From assembly GCF_040760075.1 (NCBI RefSeq), contig NZ_CP142884.1:2728001-2792000 (forward strand): DNA of 64,000 nt. The letters run 5' to 3'. Source of the stretch: Sphingobacterium sp. R2 (GTDB lineage Bacteria > Bacteroidota > Bacteroidia > Sphingobacteriales > Sphingobacteriaceae). Below, in pieces: positions 7,967-16,696 of this stretch. Positions within the stretch are counted from its first letter, which is position 1; each line of letters starts with the position of its first letter. Under the pieces are notes generated by a model. The model saw only the letters and a program-made list of their open reading frames with translations. It did no database searches and was not told the origin of the DNA. A program made the translations under genes and the position numbers.

Positions 7967-10483
7967 ATGGATAAAAAAAAGGTTGTTATTGTCGGAAATG
8001 GGATGGTCGGTAATAAGATTTGTGAAAAATTAAAGCAGAAATCGAATGATTTAGATATCGTTGTCTTCTCGGAAGAGCAAATTCGAGCCTATGATCGTGT
8101 GCATTTGACTGATTATTTTAAATATTCTTCAGTTACAGAACTTTTTTTGTTGAAAAATGAGTGGTACACTGAAAATAATATAGAAATCCATCTAGGTGAT
8201 CCCGTTGTCGGTATAAATGTTATAGAAAAAGAAGTTGCATCTCTAAAGGGGATTACCGTGAAATATGATTATTTAGTTTTTGCAACAGGTTCTGCACCTT
8301 TTGTTCCTCCAATACCTGGTATCGACAAAGAAGGTGTATTCCTCTACCGTACAATTGAAGACCTGGAATTGATTAAAGCATATGCGGCTAAAGTCAAGAC
8401 AGGTGCAGTTATGGGCGGGGGACTTTTAGGACTGGAAGCGGCTAAAGCATTGGTAGACCTTGGTCTTAAAGAAACGGCTGTGATTGAATTTGCCCCGCGT
8501 CTGATGCCCCGTCAGATTGACGATAATGCCAGTAAACTTTTGCAGCATAAGTTAGCAGCATTGGGTTTGACTTGCTTCTTGCAAAAATCCACAAGCCAGC
8601 TGTTGGGTGATCATCATCTCACTGGAATCGCTTTTAACGACGGGACCTCGCTGGAGACAGATCTATTGGTAATATCTGCTGGTATACGTCCCCGTGATGA
8701 GCTTGCCAAGAAAATAGGCCTTGCGGTCGGCGAGCGTGGCGGAATACGAGTTAACGCACAGATGCAGACCTCGGATCCTGCGATTTATGCAATCGGCGAA
8801 TGTGCCTTGGTGGAAGATATGGTCTATGGACTGGTTGCACCGGGTTATGAGATGGCTGAAATTGCGGCGGCTCATATCGTAGGTGATATCAAATCCTTTA
8901 AGGGGTTTGATATGAGTACCAAGCTAAAATTGATGGGAGTTGATGTAGCGAGTTTCGGAGATCCTTTTATCAGCGAACCTTATGCGCATACGATCGTACT
9001 GGAGGATCGCAATAAGGGGATTTATAAGCGATTGAATATCAGTACAGACGGCACGCGCCTACTGGGCGGGATACTCGTCGGAGAAGCTGCAAGTTATAAC
9101 ATGTTGCTTCAGACGGTTAATAATAGTTTGCCGTTGGCAGAACACCCAGAACTTCTCCTTTTTGGGCAACAGCGTGACAGTAAAGCGCCTTCTTCTGGTC
9201 TGGAAGCTCTTCCGGATGATGCATTGATCTGCAGTTGCGAAGGTGTCACCAAAGCCGCAATCTGCAACGCGGTGGCCACAAGAGATTGTGAAAATGCGGA
9301 TGCAGTGAAGAAATGTACCAGAGCGGGGTCGGGATGTGGAGGTTGTGTGCCTATGGTCAAAGACCTGGTCAACTACACCATGAAACAGCAAGGAAAATAT
9401 ATTCGGAGTACCATCTGCGAGCATTTCGACCTGAGTCGCCAGGAACTTTATGACCTGATCAAGATCCACGAACTGAAAAGTTACGATCGGGTGTTGGATG
9501 CACTGGGACATGGGCATGGATGCGAAGTCTGTAAACCTTTAATCTCTTCCTTGCTTGCCAGTCTCTGGAATGAAATGATTTTGGGAAAGGGCAATGATGT
9601 GGCTCAGGACAGCAATGACCGTTACCTGGCCAACTTACAGAAGGGCGGGACGTATTCAGTTGTTCCGCGTATTCCAGGAGGTGAAATTACTCCCGATAAA
9701 CTGATTGTAATCGGGGAGGTGGCTAAGAAATACAATCTGTATACAAAAATTACTGGTGGACAGCGCATCGACCTATTTGGTGCACATCTCAATGATTTGC
9801 CCTTTATCTGGGAAGAGCTCATTACTGCAGGTTTTGAGAGTGGACATGCTTATGGTAAGGCGCTTCGGACCGTTAAAAGCTGCGTTGGAAGTACCTGGTG
9901 TAGGTTTGGGCTGCACGACAGCGTTTCTTTTGCGATAAGGATAGAGGAACGTTACCGTGGGCTCCGCGCGCCACATAAGATCAAATCAGCCGTTAGCGGC
10001 TGTATACGTGAGTGTGCCGAGGCTCAGAGTAAGGATTTTGGAATCATTGCGACCGAAAAAGGATGGAACCTCTATGTTTGCGGCAATGGCGGTAGTAAGC
10101 CGCAGCACGCGTTATTATTGGCATCGGATATTGATAGCGAAACGTGTATTCGTTATATAGACCGTTTTCTGATGTTCTATATCCGCACTGCAGACCCGCT
10201 GACACGAACGGCTACCTGGCTCAACAAAATGGAAGGCGGAATAGATTATCTCAGGAATGTTGTGGTAGGGGATAGTCTGGGGATGGGTGATACGTGGGAG
10301 CAGGATATGCAGCTACTCGTCGACAGTTATCGCTGCGAATGGAAAGCAGCTGTCGAAGATCCTGAAATTCGAAAACGCTTTGTTCATTTTGTAAATGCAC
10401 CTGATGAGAAGGACGATACTGTTCGCTTTGAAAGTTTTCGCGGACAGAAGAAAGCCGCCGATTGGAACATTAGGACTTATTAA
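7967..10483 (+). CDS. nirB: NADH-dependent nitrite reductase, large subunit
   Basis: This 838-residue cytoplasmic flavo-siroheme enzyme reduces nitrite to ammonium with NAD(P)H. Residues 1-390 form the FAD/NAD-binding part (GNGMVG at 10-15, GGGLLG at 150-155). A BFD-like [2Fe-2S] domain has Cys422, Cys424, Cys457 and Cys460, and a second BFD-like repeat covers about 470-530. The C-terminal ferredoxin-like and siroheme/[4Fe-4S] domains carry Cys639, Cys645, Cys679 and Cys683. Every cofactor ligand expected for the family is present and the length matches E. coli NirB. It leads nirB-nirD-FNT, with cobA divergent. No nitrate reductase gene is in the window, so nitrite may be imported or made elsewhere. 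Confidence 0.97.
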   Translation: MDKKKVVIVGNGMVGNKICEKLKQKSNDLDIVVFSEEQIRAYDRVHLTDYFKYSSVTELFLLKNEWYTENNIEIHLGDPVVGINVIEKEVASLKGITVKYDYLVFATGSAPFVPPIPGIDKEGVFLYRTIEDLELIKAYAAKVKTGAVMGGGLLGLEAAKALVDLGLKETAVIEFAPRLMPRQIDDNASKLLQHKLAALGLTCFLQKSTSQLLGDHHLTGIAFNDGTSLETDLLVISAGIRPRDELAKKIGLAVGERGGIRVNAQMQTSDPAIYAIGECALVEDMVYGLVAPGYEMAEIAAAHIVGDIKSFKGFDMSTKLKLMGVDVASFGDPFISEPYAHTIVLEDRNKGIYKRLNISTDGTRLLGGILVGEAASYNMLLQTVNNSLPLAEHPELLLFGQQRDSKAPSSGLEALPDDALICSCEGVTKAAICNAVATRDCENADAVKKCTRAGSGCGGCVPMVKDLVNYTMKQQGKYIRSTICEHFDLSRQELYDLIKIHELKSYDRVLDALGHGHGCEVCKPLISSLLASLWNEMILGKGNDVAQDSNDRYLANLQKGGTYSVVPRIPGGEITPDKLIVIGEVAKKYNLYTKITGGQRIDLFGAHLNDLPFIWEELITAGFESGHAYGKALRTVKSCVGSTWCRFGLHDSVSFAIRIEERYRGLRAPHKIKSAVSGCIRECAEAQSKDFGIIATEKGWNLYVCGNGGSKPQHALLLASDIDSETCIRYIDRFLMFYIRTADPLTRTATWLNKMEGGIDYLRNVVVGDSLGMGDTWEQDMQLLVDSYRCEWKAAVEDPEIRKRFVHFVNAPDEKDDTVRFESFRGQKKAADWNIRTY

Positions 10484-10516
10484 ATAGCGAATCGCTAAAC
10501 TTTTTAATGAAATCAT

Positions 10517-10864
10517 ATGAGTACGAAAATTGACATGCAATGGCTGAAGGCTTGCCGGATAGAAGATGCCATTGAAAACGGTGGAGTCTGTCTTAAATTA
10601 AACAACGAGCAGGTCGCACTATTCTATTTCGCCCGTCGCAACGAGTGGTATGCTACACAGAATGAATGCCCGCACAAGCGGCAGATGATTTTAAGTCGCG
10701 GAATGCTGGGGTCTTTGGGAGAAACGCCTAAAGTCGCTTGTCCGTTTCATAAAAAAACCTTTGCCTTAGATACAGGTGAATGTCTTTCGGGAGAAGAATG
10801 CGCAATAAAGACCTATCCGGTAAAGGTGGAGAACGGGAGTGTGTTTATCGGAATGACCGCTTAG
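10517..10864 (+). CDS. nirD: Nitrite reductase small subunit, Rieske type
   Basis: This 115-residue Rieske-fold partner of NirB starts 33 bp after it. The Cys-x-His (Cys51, His53) and Cys-x2-His (Cys75, His78) pairs needed to hold a [2Fe-2S] cluster are both present. In E. coli NirD these ligands are missing and the fold is structural only, so this version may carry an extra redox centre. No signal peptide is present, as expected for a cytoplasmic enzyme. Confidence 0.92.
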   Translation: MSTKIDMQWLKACRIEDAIENGGVCLKLNNEQVALFYFARRNEWYATQNECPHKRQMILSRGMLGSLGETPKVACPFHKKTFALDTGECLSGEECAIKTYPVKVENGSVFIGMTA

Positions 10865-10905
10865 GTAAAAAAAAGTTAATCGAAAATCTTATTAAACAAA
10901 ATACG

Positions 10906-11718
10906 ATGGATTATATCAGCCCCAAAGAGGTAGCAAGTGCGATGATGAACACCGCTATCTACAAATCTTCGCTTCCGATCAAAGACCTCTTGATACGGGG
11001 AGCGCTGTCAGGTGCCTTACTGGCAATTTCAGTTACTCTTGCCCTATTGGCTACTTCCCAGACCGGGTTGGGTTTAGTTGGTGCATTTGTTTTTCCAGTA
11101 GGATTTGTGATTATTGTCATCCTCGGTCTCGAACTGGTGACGGGAAGTTTTTCCTTGGTACCATTGGCGTGGTTTGAAGGAAAGATCAATTTTAAAGCGA
11201 TGGTCTCAAATCTTTTCTGGGTTTTTCTAGGTAATTTACTGGGTAGTGTACTCTTTGCGATTTTGTTTTGGGCTGCGAGCACGGAGACTGGTCAATTGAG
11301 CCAGCTTGGAAACATCGAACATAGTCTGATGCTAATTAGTGAAAAGAAAACACTTGGATACAGCGCCCATGGTGCTGCGGGTTTGTTTTCGGCTTTTGTC
11401 AAAGCCATTCTATGTAATTGGATGGTGTGTATGGGTGTGGTGATGTCCATGACATCGAAGTCTACGCTTGGAAAGATATTGGCGGCAGGTATTCCGATCT
11501 TTATATTCTTTGCTTTAGGTTATGAGCATGCTGTGGTCAATATGTTTGTGATTCCCGCAGGAATGATGTTTGGAGCAAAAGTAACGATTTCCGACTGGTG
11601 GCTGTGCAATCAGCTGATTGTTACGGCTGGGAACATTGTCGGTGGACTGCTCTTTACTGGGATGGCCATTTATTACACGTATCATCAAAAAGAAAAAGTG
11701 TCGACTTCGCAAACTTAA
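10906..11718 (+). CDS. nirC: Formate/nitrite transporter (FNT) family channel
   Basis: A 270-residue inner-membrane protein with about six helices and the FNT hallmarks: an early SLPIKDLLIRGALSGALLA segment, the half-helix region LGLELVTGSF, and CNWMVCMGV in the third quarter. FNT proteins are pentameric channels for formate, nitrite or hydrosulfide. The position directly after nirBD makes nitrite uptake the likely role (NirC), though the sequence alone cannot exclude formate. I chose the ATG at 10906; the frame stays open upstream, but that part overlaps nirD and has no FNT similarity. Confidence 0.88.
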   Translation: MDYISPKEVASAMMNTAIYKSSLPIKDLLIRGALSGALLAISVTLALLATSQTGLGLVGAFVFPVGFVIIVILGLELVTGSFSLVPLAWFEGKINFKAMVSNLFWVFLGNLLGSVLFAILFWAASTETGQLSQLGNIEHSLMLISEKKTLGYSAHGAAGLFSAFVKAILCNWMVCMGVVMSMTSKSTLGKILAAGIPIFIFFALGYEHAVVNMFVIPAGMMFGAKVTISDWWLCNQLIVTAGNIVGGLLFTGMAIYYTYHQKEKVSTSQT

Positions 11719-11723
11719 ATTTT

Positions 11724-12125
11724 ATGGATCAGATGAAAAAACTGTTGACGGTATGCTTGCTGTTAATGATTAGCAGTCAGATGTATGGTCAGGAAAAAAT
11801 AGTAAAAGGCAGTCTATTTGAAGGAATTGTTGTGGCAGGATATGCTGACCATGGTGCCTACATCAATTGTACGGGGCCAGCGTTGAAATATACATTCGCA
11901 CCCAAGAGCTGCCTATTGGTCGGTTTATTGCCTAGCTTAAAGCTGAAAGAAGATAAGGTTGATCCGGGGAAGCCAAAGAACTCCTGGATTACGCCCTCTC
12001 TGGGATTTGGTTTAACAGCTGTATTCCGACATATTGCCATTCAGTTGCCAGCATTCTATACCGCAAAAACGAGTGCTGCTGATGGTAAATGGAGGTTGGG
12101 AGTCGGTATGGGGTATAAATTTTAA
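11724..12125 (+). CDS. Secreted beta-rich protein of unknown function
   Basis: A 133-residue protein starting at the ATG at 11724, 5 bp after the FNT gene, so probably the last gene of the nir operon. A Sec signal peptide (about residues 4-21, ending near MYGQ) is followed by strand-rich repeats ending in GVGMGYKF, the aromatic-terminated strand typical of small outer-membrane beta-barrels. A role as an outer-membrane or periplasmic companion of nitrite uptake is inference from position only. I do not recognise the family. Confidence 0.65.
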   Translation: MDQMKKLLTVCLLLMISSQMYGQEKIVKGSLFEGIVVAGYADHGAYINCTGPALKYTFAPKSCLLVGLLPSLKLKEDKVDPGKPKNSWITPSLGFGLTAVFRHIAIQLPAFYTAKTSAADGKWRLGVGMGYKF

Positions 12126-12156
12126 GGTGATGTATTTTTAAGGGAATATATGATTT

Positions 12157-12200
12157 GGGGAGTCGTTAGCCGTCATGGACGGTTTCGCTCCCCTATTTTT
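12157..12200 (+). terminator. Terminator of the nir operon
   Basis: GGGGAG (12157-12162) pairs with CTCCCC (12188-12193), with an inner CCGTC/GACGG stem, and is followed by TATTTTT. It overlaps the stop codon of the convergent FNR-type gene. Confidence 0.7.
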
Positions 12201-12885
12201 CTTCAGATAGATCCTGTAGAAGCTGGAGGTTTTTAATAAAAATATCTTTTTTGTCCATCATGATGGCTCCTAATTCGATAAGTTCGCTCAGTGTACGATA
12301 TACGGTCTCGTACGTAGCGCCTACGTAGGATGCTAAGTCTTTTTTGCTTAGGGATAACCCAATATATCCATCCTTATGTTCCTCGCTGAAAATACGGTGA
12401 AGTAACAATAGGCTCCAGGCAAGGCGATTTTTAACAGGAAGTTGGGTCAGTTGGGTCATCTTTTGTTCAGAAAGATGTAGTTCGTCGGCAAAAAACAACA
12501 TCAACCGGTAACTCAGCTCAGGATTTATGCGTAGTGTGGACAGGAAGAACGGCATCTCCACGAAGCAGAGCTGTGACACTTTCAGGGTTGTTGCAGAAAT
12601 AGGGTACACATTTTGTTCGGTACTGACCCCACGATGACCGACGATATCTCCTTTTTTTGCAAATCGTACAATGGTTTCTTTATCCCCGAGATTGCGATGG
12701 ACTTTGACGAGTCCAGACTGGACAAAATAAATACCCTGAACCGATTGCCCTTCGGTGATAAACTGTTCACCTTTTTTTAATTTGATATTCTTCCGATGAA
12801 GGTCGATCTGTCCGAGCCAGTCTTGTAAGACATAACGGCACATAAGGCAGGAGTGGTCGCAGGTATTTACTTTTTTCGATTTCAT
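12193..12885 (-). CDS. FNR-type transcription regulator with four-cysteine cluster motif
   Basis: A 230-residue Crp/Fnr-family protein started at the ATG at 12885; a TTG lies one codon upstream. The N-terminus carries Cys9, Cys13 and Cys16. A fourth cysteine (Cys107) sits just before an EMPF segment, where E. coli FNR has Cys122 before EIPF. Together these suggest an oxygen-sensitive [4Fe-4S] cluster. A cyclic-nucleotide-like beta-roll (about 30-115), dimer helix (about 115-155) and winged HTH with recognition helix near 190-199 follow. The Cys-x3-Cys-x2-Cys spacing differs from E. coli FNR. It lies convergent to the nir operon and is a good candidate regulator of it; CooA/Dnr-type redox sensing is an alternative. 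Confidence 0.85.
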   Translation of the reverse strand: MKSKKVNTCDHSCLMCRYVLQDWLGQIDLHRKNIKLKKGEQFITEGQSVQGIYFVQSGLVKVHRNLGDKETIVRFAKKGDIVGHRGVSTEQNVYPISATTLKVSQLCFVEMPFFLSTLRINPELSYRLMLFFADELHLSEQKMTQLTQLPVKNRLAWSLLLLHRIFSEEHKDGYIGLSLSKKDLASYVGATYETVYRTLSELIELGAIMMDKKDIFIKNLQLLQDLSEEK

Positions 12886-13100
12886 CAAAATCTAATTTGT
12901 ATAGTGAGACGGTATTTTGTCGGTCCAAAGGTATTACCTATTCGCTTAAATTCCTATATTACCTTTTATAAAAAAAAGGCATATAGAATCATTTAATTTA
13001 TTTCACCATAAAGCTGTAGGTATATTTCCTTCAGATAAAACGATAGCATGTTTTAAATTGTTAATCATGCAGGTACACTGTTTTAAATTACTGAATACAC

Positions 13101-13625
13101 ATGAAAAAGATCGAACTAGTCCCACTTGTTGGGATTCAAATTGAAGGTATTGGTCCGGTTAATCTCGGTGCGGGCCGTGCTGAAGTTCAAAGTGTACTTG
13201 GTACTCCTTCAGATGCGCTGGACGACCAATATTATTATGATGAACTCGAATTGAGACTTGATTTTAATGATCAGGGAACATTGGAATTTATAGAAAGCAT
13301 CAATGGACCCAATCCGGAAAAAACGGAGATCAGTATCTACGGTGTTAATCCATTTCAGCTGGAAGCGACTGAACTTGTAACGATCTTAACGGATAAAAAC
13401 CAGGGTGAGGTTGATGATGCCGAAGCGGGATACTGCTATACATTTTTAAATAGCTCTGTTGGTGTCTGGCGACAGATTACTGAAGAGGATGTTCAGGAGG
13501 AGATTGAGGAAATCAAAGCCGATGGCGAATACGAAGATAATGCGGATATGCTATTGGAGGATCTTGAAAAATCAAAATTCTTTTGGACAATCGGCATTGG
13601 AGTAGCGGGATATTACGCAGATTAA
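13101..13625 (+). CDS. Acidic hypothetical protein
   Basis: A 174-residue, strongly acidic protein without signal peptide or membrane segments. The first half resembles compact beta-rich domains of the LGAGRAEVQSVLGTP type (a small ligand- or protein-binding fold also seen in SmpA/OmlA-like proteins). The second half has an acidic helix (about 126-155) followed by a hydrophobic FFWTIGIGVAGYYAD end. It lies divergent from the FNR-type gene and convergent with the AraC gene at 13637, only 11 bp apart. I do not recognise its function. Confidence 0.65.
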   Translation: MKKIELVPLVGIQIEGIGPVNLGAGRAEVQSVLGTPSDALDDQYYYDELELRLDFNDQGTLEFIESINGPNPEKTEISIYGVNPFQLEATELVTILTDKNQGEVDDAEAGYCYTFLNSSVGVWRQITEEDVQEEIEEIKADGEYEDNADMLLEDLEKSKFFWTIGIGVAGYYAD

Positions 13626-13636
13626 ATTGAAGTAAT

Positions 13637-14551
13637 TTATTGAAAAAATTGCCTAAACTCCAGAGGACTATGCTGTGTATTCTTTTTAAAGACTTTGCTG
13701 AATGACTGCGGATGCTCGAAACCTAATTCATAGGCAATTTCACTGATGGACTGGGAGCTGGTGCTCAAGCGCAATTTGGCATACTCGATCATTTTTTGCT
13801 GAATATGCTGCTGGGTGTTTTGTTGTGTATAGATGCGGAGCAGGCTGCCAAGATAGTTTGGCGATAGATTGAGCTGTTGTGCCAGAAAGCCAACCGTTGG
13901 AACCCCATGTTGTTGTAGCATATCCTGTTTGAAATGTGCTGCGAGCAACTGCTCAAATTTGGTGACCAGCTCCTGCGTGGATCGCTTTCGGGTAATAAAT
14001 TGCCGCTCATAGAATCGCTCTGCATAAATAAGCAGGCGCTCAACCTGTTTTAGAATCAGTTCGCGGCTGAATTTGTCAATGTTAGATTGATATTCCTTTT
14101 CAATATTCTGTAGAATGTCGACGATTACGGATTCTTCTTTGTCGGAAAGAAAAAGTGCTTCATTGACTTGATATTGAAAGAAATCGTACTGGTGAATATA
14201 TTTTGCCAATTCGCTGTTCCACAGGAAATCGGGATGGATCAACAGGATCCATCCACTGGGTTTCGCCTCTACTTCCTGATTGATTTCCACTTTTAAAAAT
14301 TGTAAGGGTGATACAAAGGAAAGAACGCCCGAATCAAAGTCATAGTGCTGCTGACCATAGTTAAATCGGGCATTCACATTTCTCTTTAAACCGATCGAAT
14401 AAAAATGTTGTATCCAATTCAATTTTTTGTCATTTACAGGGTAATGTACCTGACTATAGTCCACTAAGCTGATTAACGGATGCTCTGGTTTGGGCAGACC
14501 GCAAAAGCTGTGAAATTCCGACAAGGAATGAAAGCGAAATGTATTCTCCAT
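13637..14551 (-). CDS. AraC family transcription regulator
   Basis: A 304-residue regulator with an N-terminal cupin-like sensor part (about 1-170) and a C-terminal AraC/XylS double HTH (about 205-304). The typical segments are GFLAQQLNLSPNYLGSLLR and the second helix pair ISEIAYELGFEHPQSFSKVFKK. It follows the SDR gene at 14621 on the same strand with a 69-bp gap. Adjacent AraC/SDR pairs are frequent in this phylum, and the regulator probably controls the neighbouring oxidoreductase. The effector is unknown. Confidence 0.9.
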   Translation of the reverse strand: MENTFRFHSLSEFHSFCGLPKPEHPLISLVDYSQVHYPVNDKKLNWIQHFYSIGLKRNVNARFNYGQQHYDFDSGVLSFVSPLQFLKVEINQEVEAKPSGWILLIHPDFLWNSELAKYIHQYDFFQYQVNEALFLSDKEESVIVDILQNIEKEYQSNIDKFSRELILKQVERLLIYAERFYERQFITRKRSTQELVTKFEQLLAAHFKQDMLQQHGVPTVGFLAQQLNLSPNYLGSLLRIYTQQNTQQHIQQKMIEYAKLRLSTSSQSISEIAYELGFEHPQSFSKVFKKNTQHSPLEFRQFFQ

Positions 14552-14620
14552 AGGTGTAAATTTACTTATTTTCTTTTTTTATTGGCACTAATTTCCTTTT
14601 TATACCCAAAGTGCGATGTC

Positions 14621-15472
14621 TTATTCGGCCGATTTGTCAAAACCGGTTGATACGGTATAGCTTTTCCACTTTTCAATCTCCGCTGTCAACATGTTGATTT
14701 TATTTTTTGCCAGTTCATACGCATCCTGGCCCATCAGTAAATGGACAGGAGGTTCTTGCAGTTTGCTCACCTCGATCAATAGTGTTGCGGCTCTCTGTGG
14801 ATCGTTAACCTGATTTCCATTAATCTCGTGTTGGTGTGTGGCTTCGCTTTCGCGGGCGGTAATGTACGCTGCAATTGGATTGGCTGCGGTTTGTAGGGAG
14901 CCTTCGGATAGAAAGTCGGTTCTGAAGTATCCTGGGTAAACTACAGTTGTATGTACACCAAAAGGTTTCATTTCGGTCGCTAGGGCTTCGCTAAAACCAG
15001 CTACTGCGAATTTCGTGGAACAGTATACACCAAAGGCTGGGTAATTACCAACCAGACCGCCGATCGAGGCTATATTGAAAATGTGTCCCGATTGCTGACG
15101 GCGCATATGGGGCGCAATGTGGCGGATGACATTTAGTGATCCAAAAACATTGACCTCAAAGTTGCGGCGGGTTTCTGATTCGCTCAGTTCTTCAAGTGCG
15201 CCGGTCTGACCATAGCCAGCATTATTGACGAGCACATCAATTCTTCCGAAATAATCAATGGCCGAAAGTACCGCGCGGGCAACATCTTTGTCATCCGTAA
15301 TGTCTACTTCCAGCGGTAGAAAGTTTTCCGCTTCACCAATTTCATTTTCCAGCGCCTTTTTTGTCCGCGATGTGGCAACGACAAGGTAATCTTGCGCAAG
15401 CAGCTCTTTAACTAAATTGAGACCTAACCCCTTAGAGGCACCGGTGACAAACCATACTTTTTGTGATTTCAT
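14621..15472 (-). CDS. Short-chain dehydrogenase/reductase
   Basis: A 283-residue classical SDR. The cofactor motif TGASKGLG is at about residues 10-17, NNAGYG near 87-92, and the catalytic YxxxK is seen as YCSTK with the preceding Ser in NIASIGG. Classical SDRs use NAD(P)H to interconvert alcohols and ketones; the basic context after the cofactor loop (SRTKK) suggests NADPH. The substrate is not predictable. It is divergent from the peroxiredoxin operon and lies upstream of the AraC regulator. Confidence 0.9.
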   Translation of the reverse strand: MKSQKVWFVTGASKGLGLNLVKELLAQDYLVVATSRTKKALENEIGEAENFLPLEVDITDDKDVARAVLSAIDYFGRIDVLVNNAGYGQTGALEELSESETRRNFEVNVFGSLNVIRHIAPHMRRQQSGHIFNIASIGGLVGNYPAFGVYCSTKFAVAGFSEALATEMKPFGVHTTVVYPGYFRTDFLSEGSLQTAANPIAAYITARESEATHQHEINGNQVNDPQRAATLLIEVSKLQEPPVHLLMGQDAYELAKNKINMLTAEIEKWKSYTVSTGFDKSAE

Positions 15473-15684
15473 GTGTTTCTGTTTTTAAATAAAAGAATAG
15501 TACAAAGGTGGTGAATCGCTGCACGACAGATGTAGGCAGATCAACGAATGTTGTAGCCATATCGGGGATGAGGTGTTTTTTTTTCTTTAAAACAATTTTT
15601 GCTTTAGCGTGCTTTATTTAGGAGTGATATCAATACTATCAAGACTGGTATCTCAAAAAATGGTTGAATTCTAAAAAAGTTGAT

Positions 15685-16146
15685 ATGTTACAAAAAAATG
15701 ATGTTGCACCCGATTTTACCTTGTATGCAACACCGGATCAAAAAATTAAATTATCGGAATTTAAAGGACGTAATGTGATACTGGCATTTTATCCGGCAGA
15801 CTGGAGTCCGGTCTGTAGCGATCAAATGGCCCTGTACAATGAAATGCATAAGTATTTTAAGAAATATGATGCCGAGATCATGGGTATCTCGGTCGACAGT
15901 AAATGGTGCCACATGGCATTTGCAGAGTCGCGTAAGCTGCATTTTCCGCTCTTAGCTGATTTTGAAGGCAAAGGTGAGGTCGCTAAGCAGTATGGTGTTT
16001 ACGACGAAGAAGAGGGTGAGTGCAAACGCGCGCTCTTTGTAATCGATAAAGAAGGTGTCATTGCCTGGAGCTACTTGTCGCCAACCGCTGTCAACCCAGG
16101 TGCTGACGGTATAATCGAGGCGTTGGAAAATCTTAAAACGAATTAA
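15685..16146 (+). CDS. Peroxiredoxin, AhpC/TSA family
   Basis: A 153-residue thiol peroxidase that reduces hydrogen peroxide or organic hydroperoxides. The active-site motif P-x3-S-x2-C is visible as PADWSPVC, with peroxidatic Cys44. Further cysteines near residue 80 and in GECKRALF are candidates for the resolving role. I use the ATG at 15685; an in-frame TTG at 15664 would add seven residues. No signal peptide is present, so it is cytoplasmic. It heads a three-gene operon with a DsbA-like protein (2 bp gap) and an alpha/beta hydrolase. Confidence 0.9.
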   Translation: MLQKNDVAPDFTLYATPDQKIKLSEFKGRNVILAFYPADWSPVCSDQMALYNEMHKYFKKYDAEIMGISVDSKWCHMAFAESRKLHFPLLADFEGKGEVAKQYGVYDEEEGECKRALFVIDKEGVIAWSYLSPTAVNPGADGIIEALENLKTN

Positions 16147-16148
16147 TT

Positions 16149-16658
16149 ATGTCATTAAAACCAAACGTCAGCGAGGCTGATCATATACTGGGCAACGGTC
16201 AGGCAGATCTCACCATTGTCGAATACGGCGACTATCAATGTCCACATTGTGGAAAAGCTCACCCCGTTATAAAAGAGATGATGGCCGAACTCGGAAGTCA
16301 GATCCGGTTTGTCTTTCGCAATTTTCCCTTATCAGAAATGCATCCTTATGCCAAATCTGCGGCACTGGCGGCCGAAGCAGCTGCGCTTCAGGGTAAATTC
16401 TGGGAAATGCATGATGCTATTTTCGAAAATCAAAATTCACTCAATGACCAATGGCTACTGGATATGGCCCAGCAGCTGGAATTAGACATGGACAAATTCA
16501 GATCGGATCTAAACGACGAGTCAATAGTAGACCGTGTGGAAGGAGATTTTGAAAGTGGTATGATGAGTGGGGTGAATGGGACGCCAACCTTTTTTGTTAA
16601 TGGCCAAAAATTTGACGGAGGAGCGGAAGATCTGGTACAGGTGCTACGGGAACAGTAA
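16149..16658 (+). CDS. DsbA-like thioredoxin-fold oxidoreductase, cytoplasmic
   Basis: A 169-residue thioredoxin-fold protein with a CPHC active site (Cys31/Cys34) after VEYGDYQ, a helical insert (about 65-125) and the cis-proline loop NGTPTFFVNG near 140. This matches the DsbA/FrnE-like group also found fused to NhaA antiporters. It has no signal peptide, so it should act in the cytoplasm and not in periplasmic disulfide formation. The 2-bp gap to the peroxiredoxin suggests it supports peroxide defence, perhaps as a redox partner; that role is inference. Confidence 0.88.
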   Translation: MSLKPNVSEADHILGNGQADLTIVEYGDYQCPHCGKAHPVIKEMMAELGSQIRFVFRNFPLSEMHPYAKSAALAAEAAALQGKFWEMHDAIFENQNSLNDQWLLDMAQQLELDMDKFRSDLNDESIVDRVEGDFESGMMSGVNGTPTFFVNGQKFDGGAEDLVQVLREQ

Positions 16659-16696
16659 GAGATTATATAAACAAGAACATAAATAAATTACGCATT

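Noticed and set aside
9059..9517. 152-codon minus-strand frame inside nirB
   Set aside because: Antisense to the BFD-like domains of nirB, whose cysteine pattern is clear.
10780..10905. Longer N-terminus of the FNT channel overlapping nirD
   Set aside because: The extra 42 residues are charged, overlap nirD and do not fit the family; the ATG at 10906 does.
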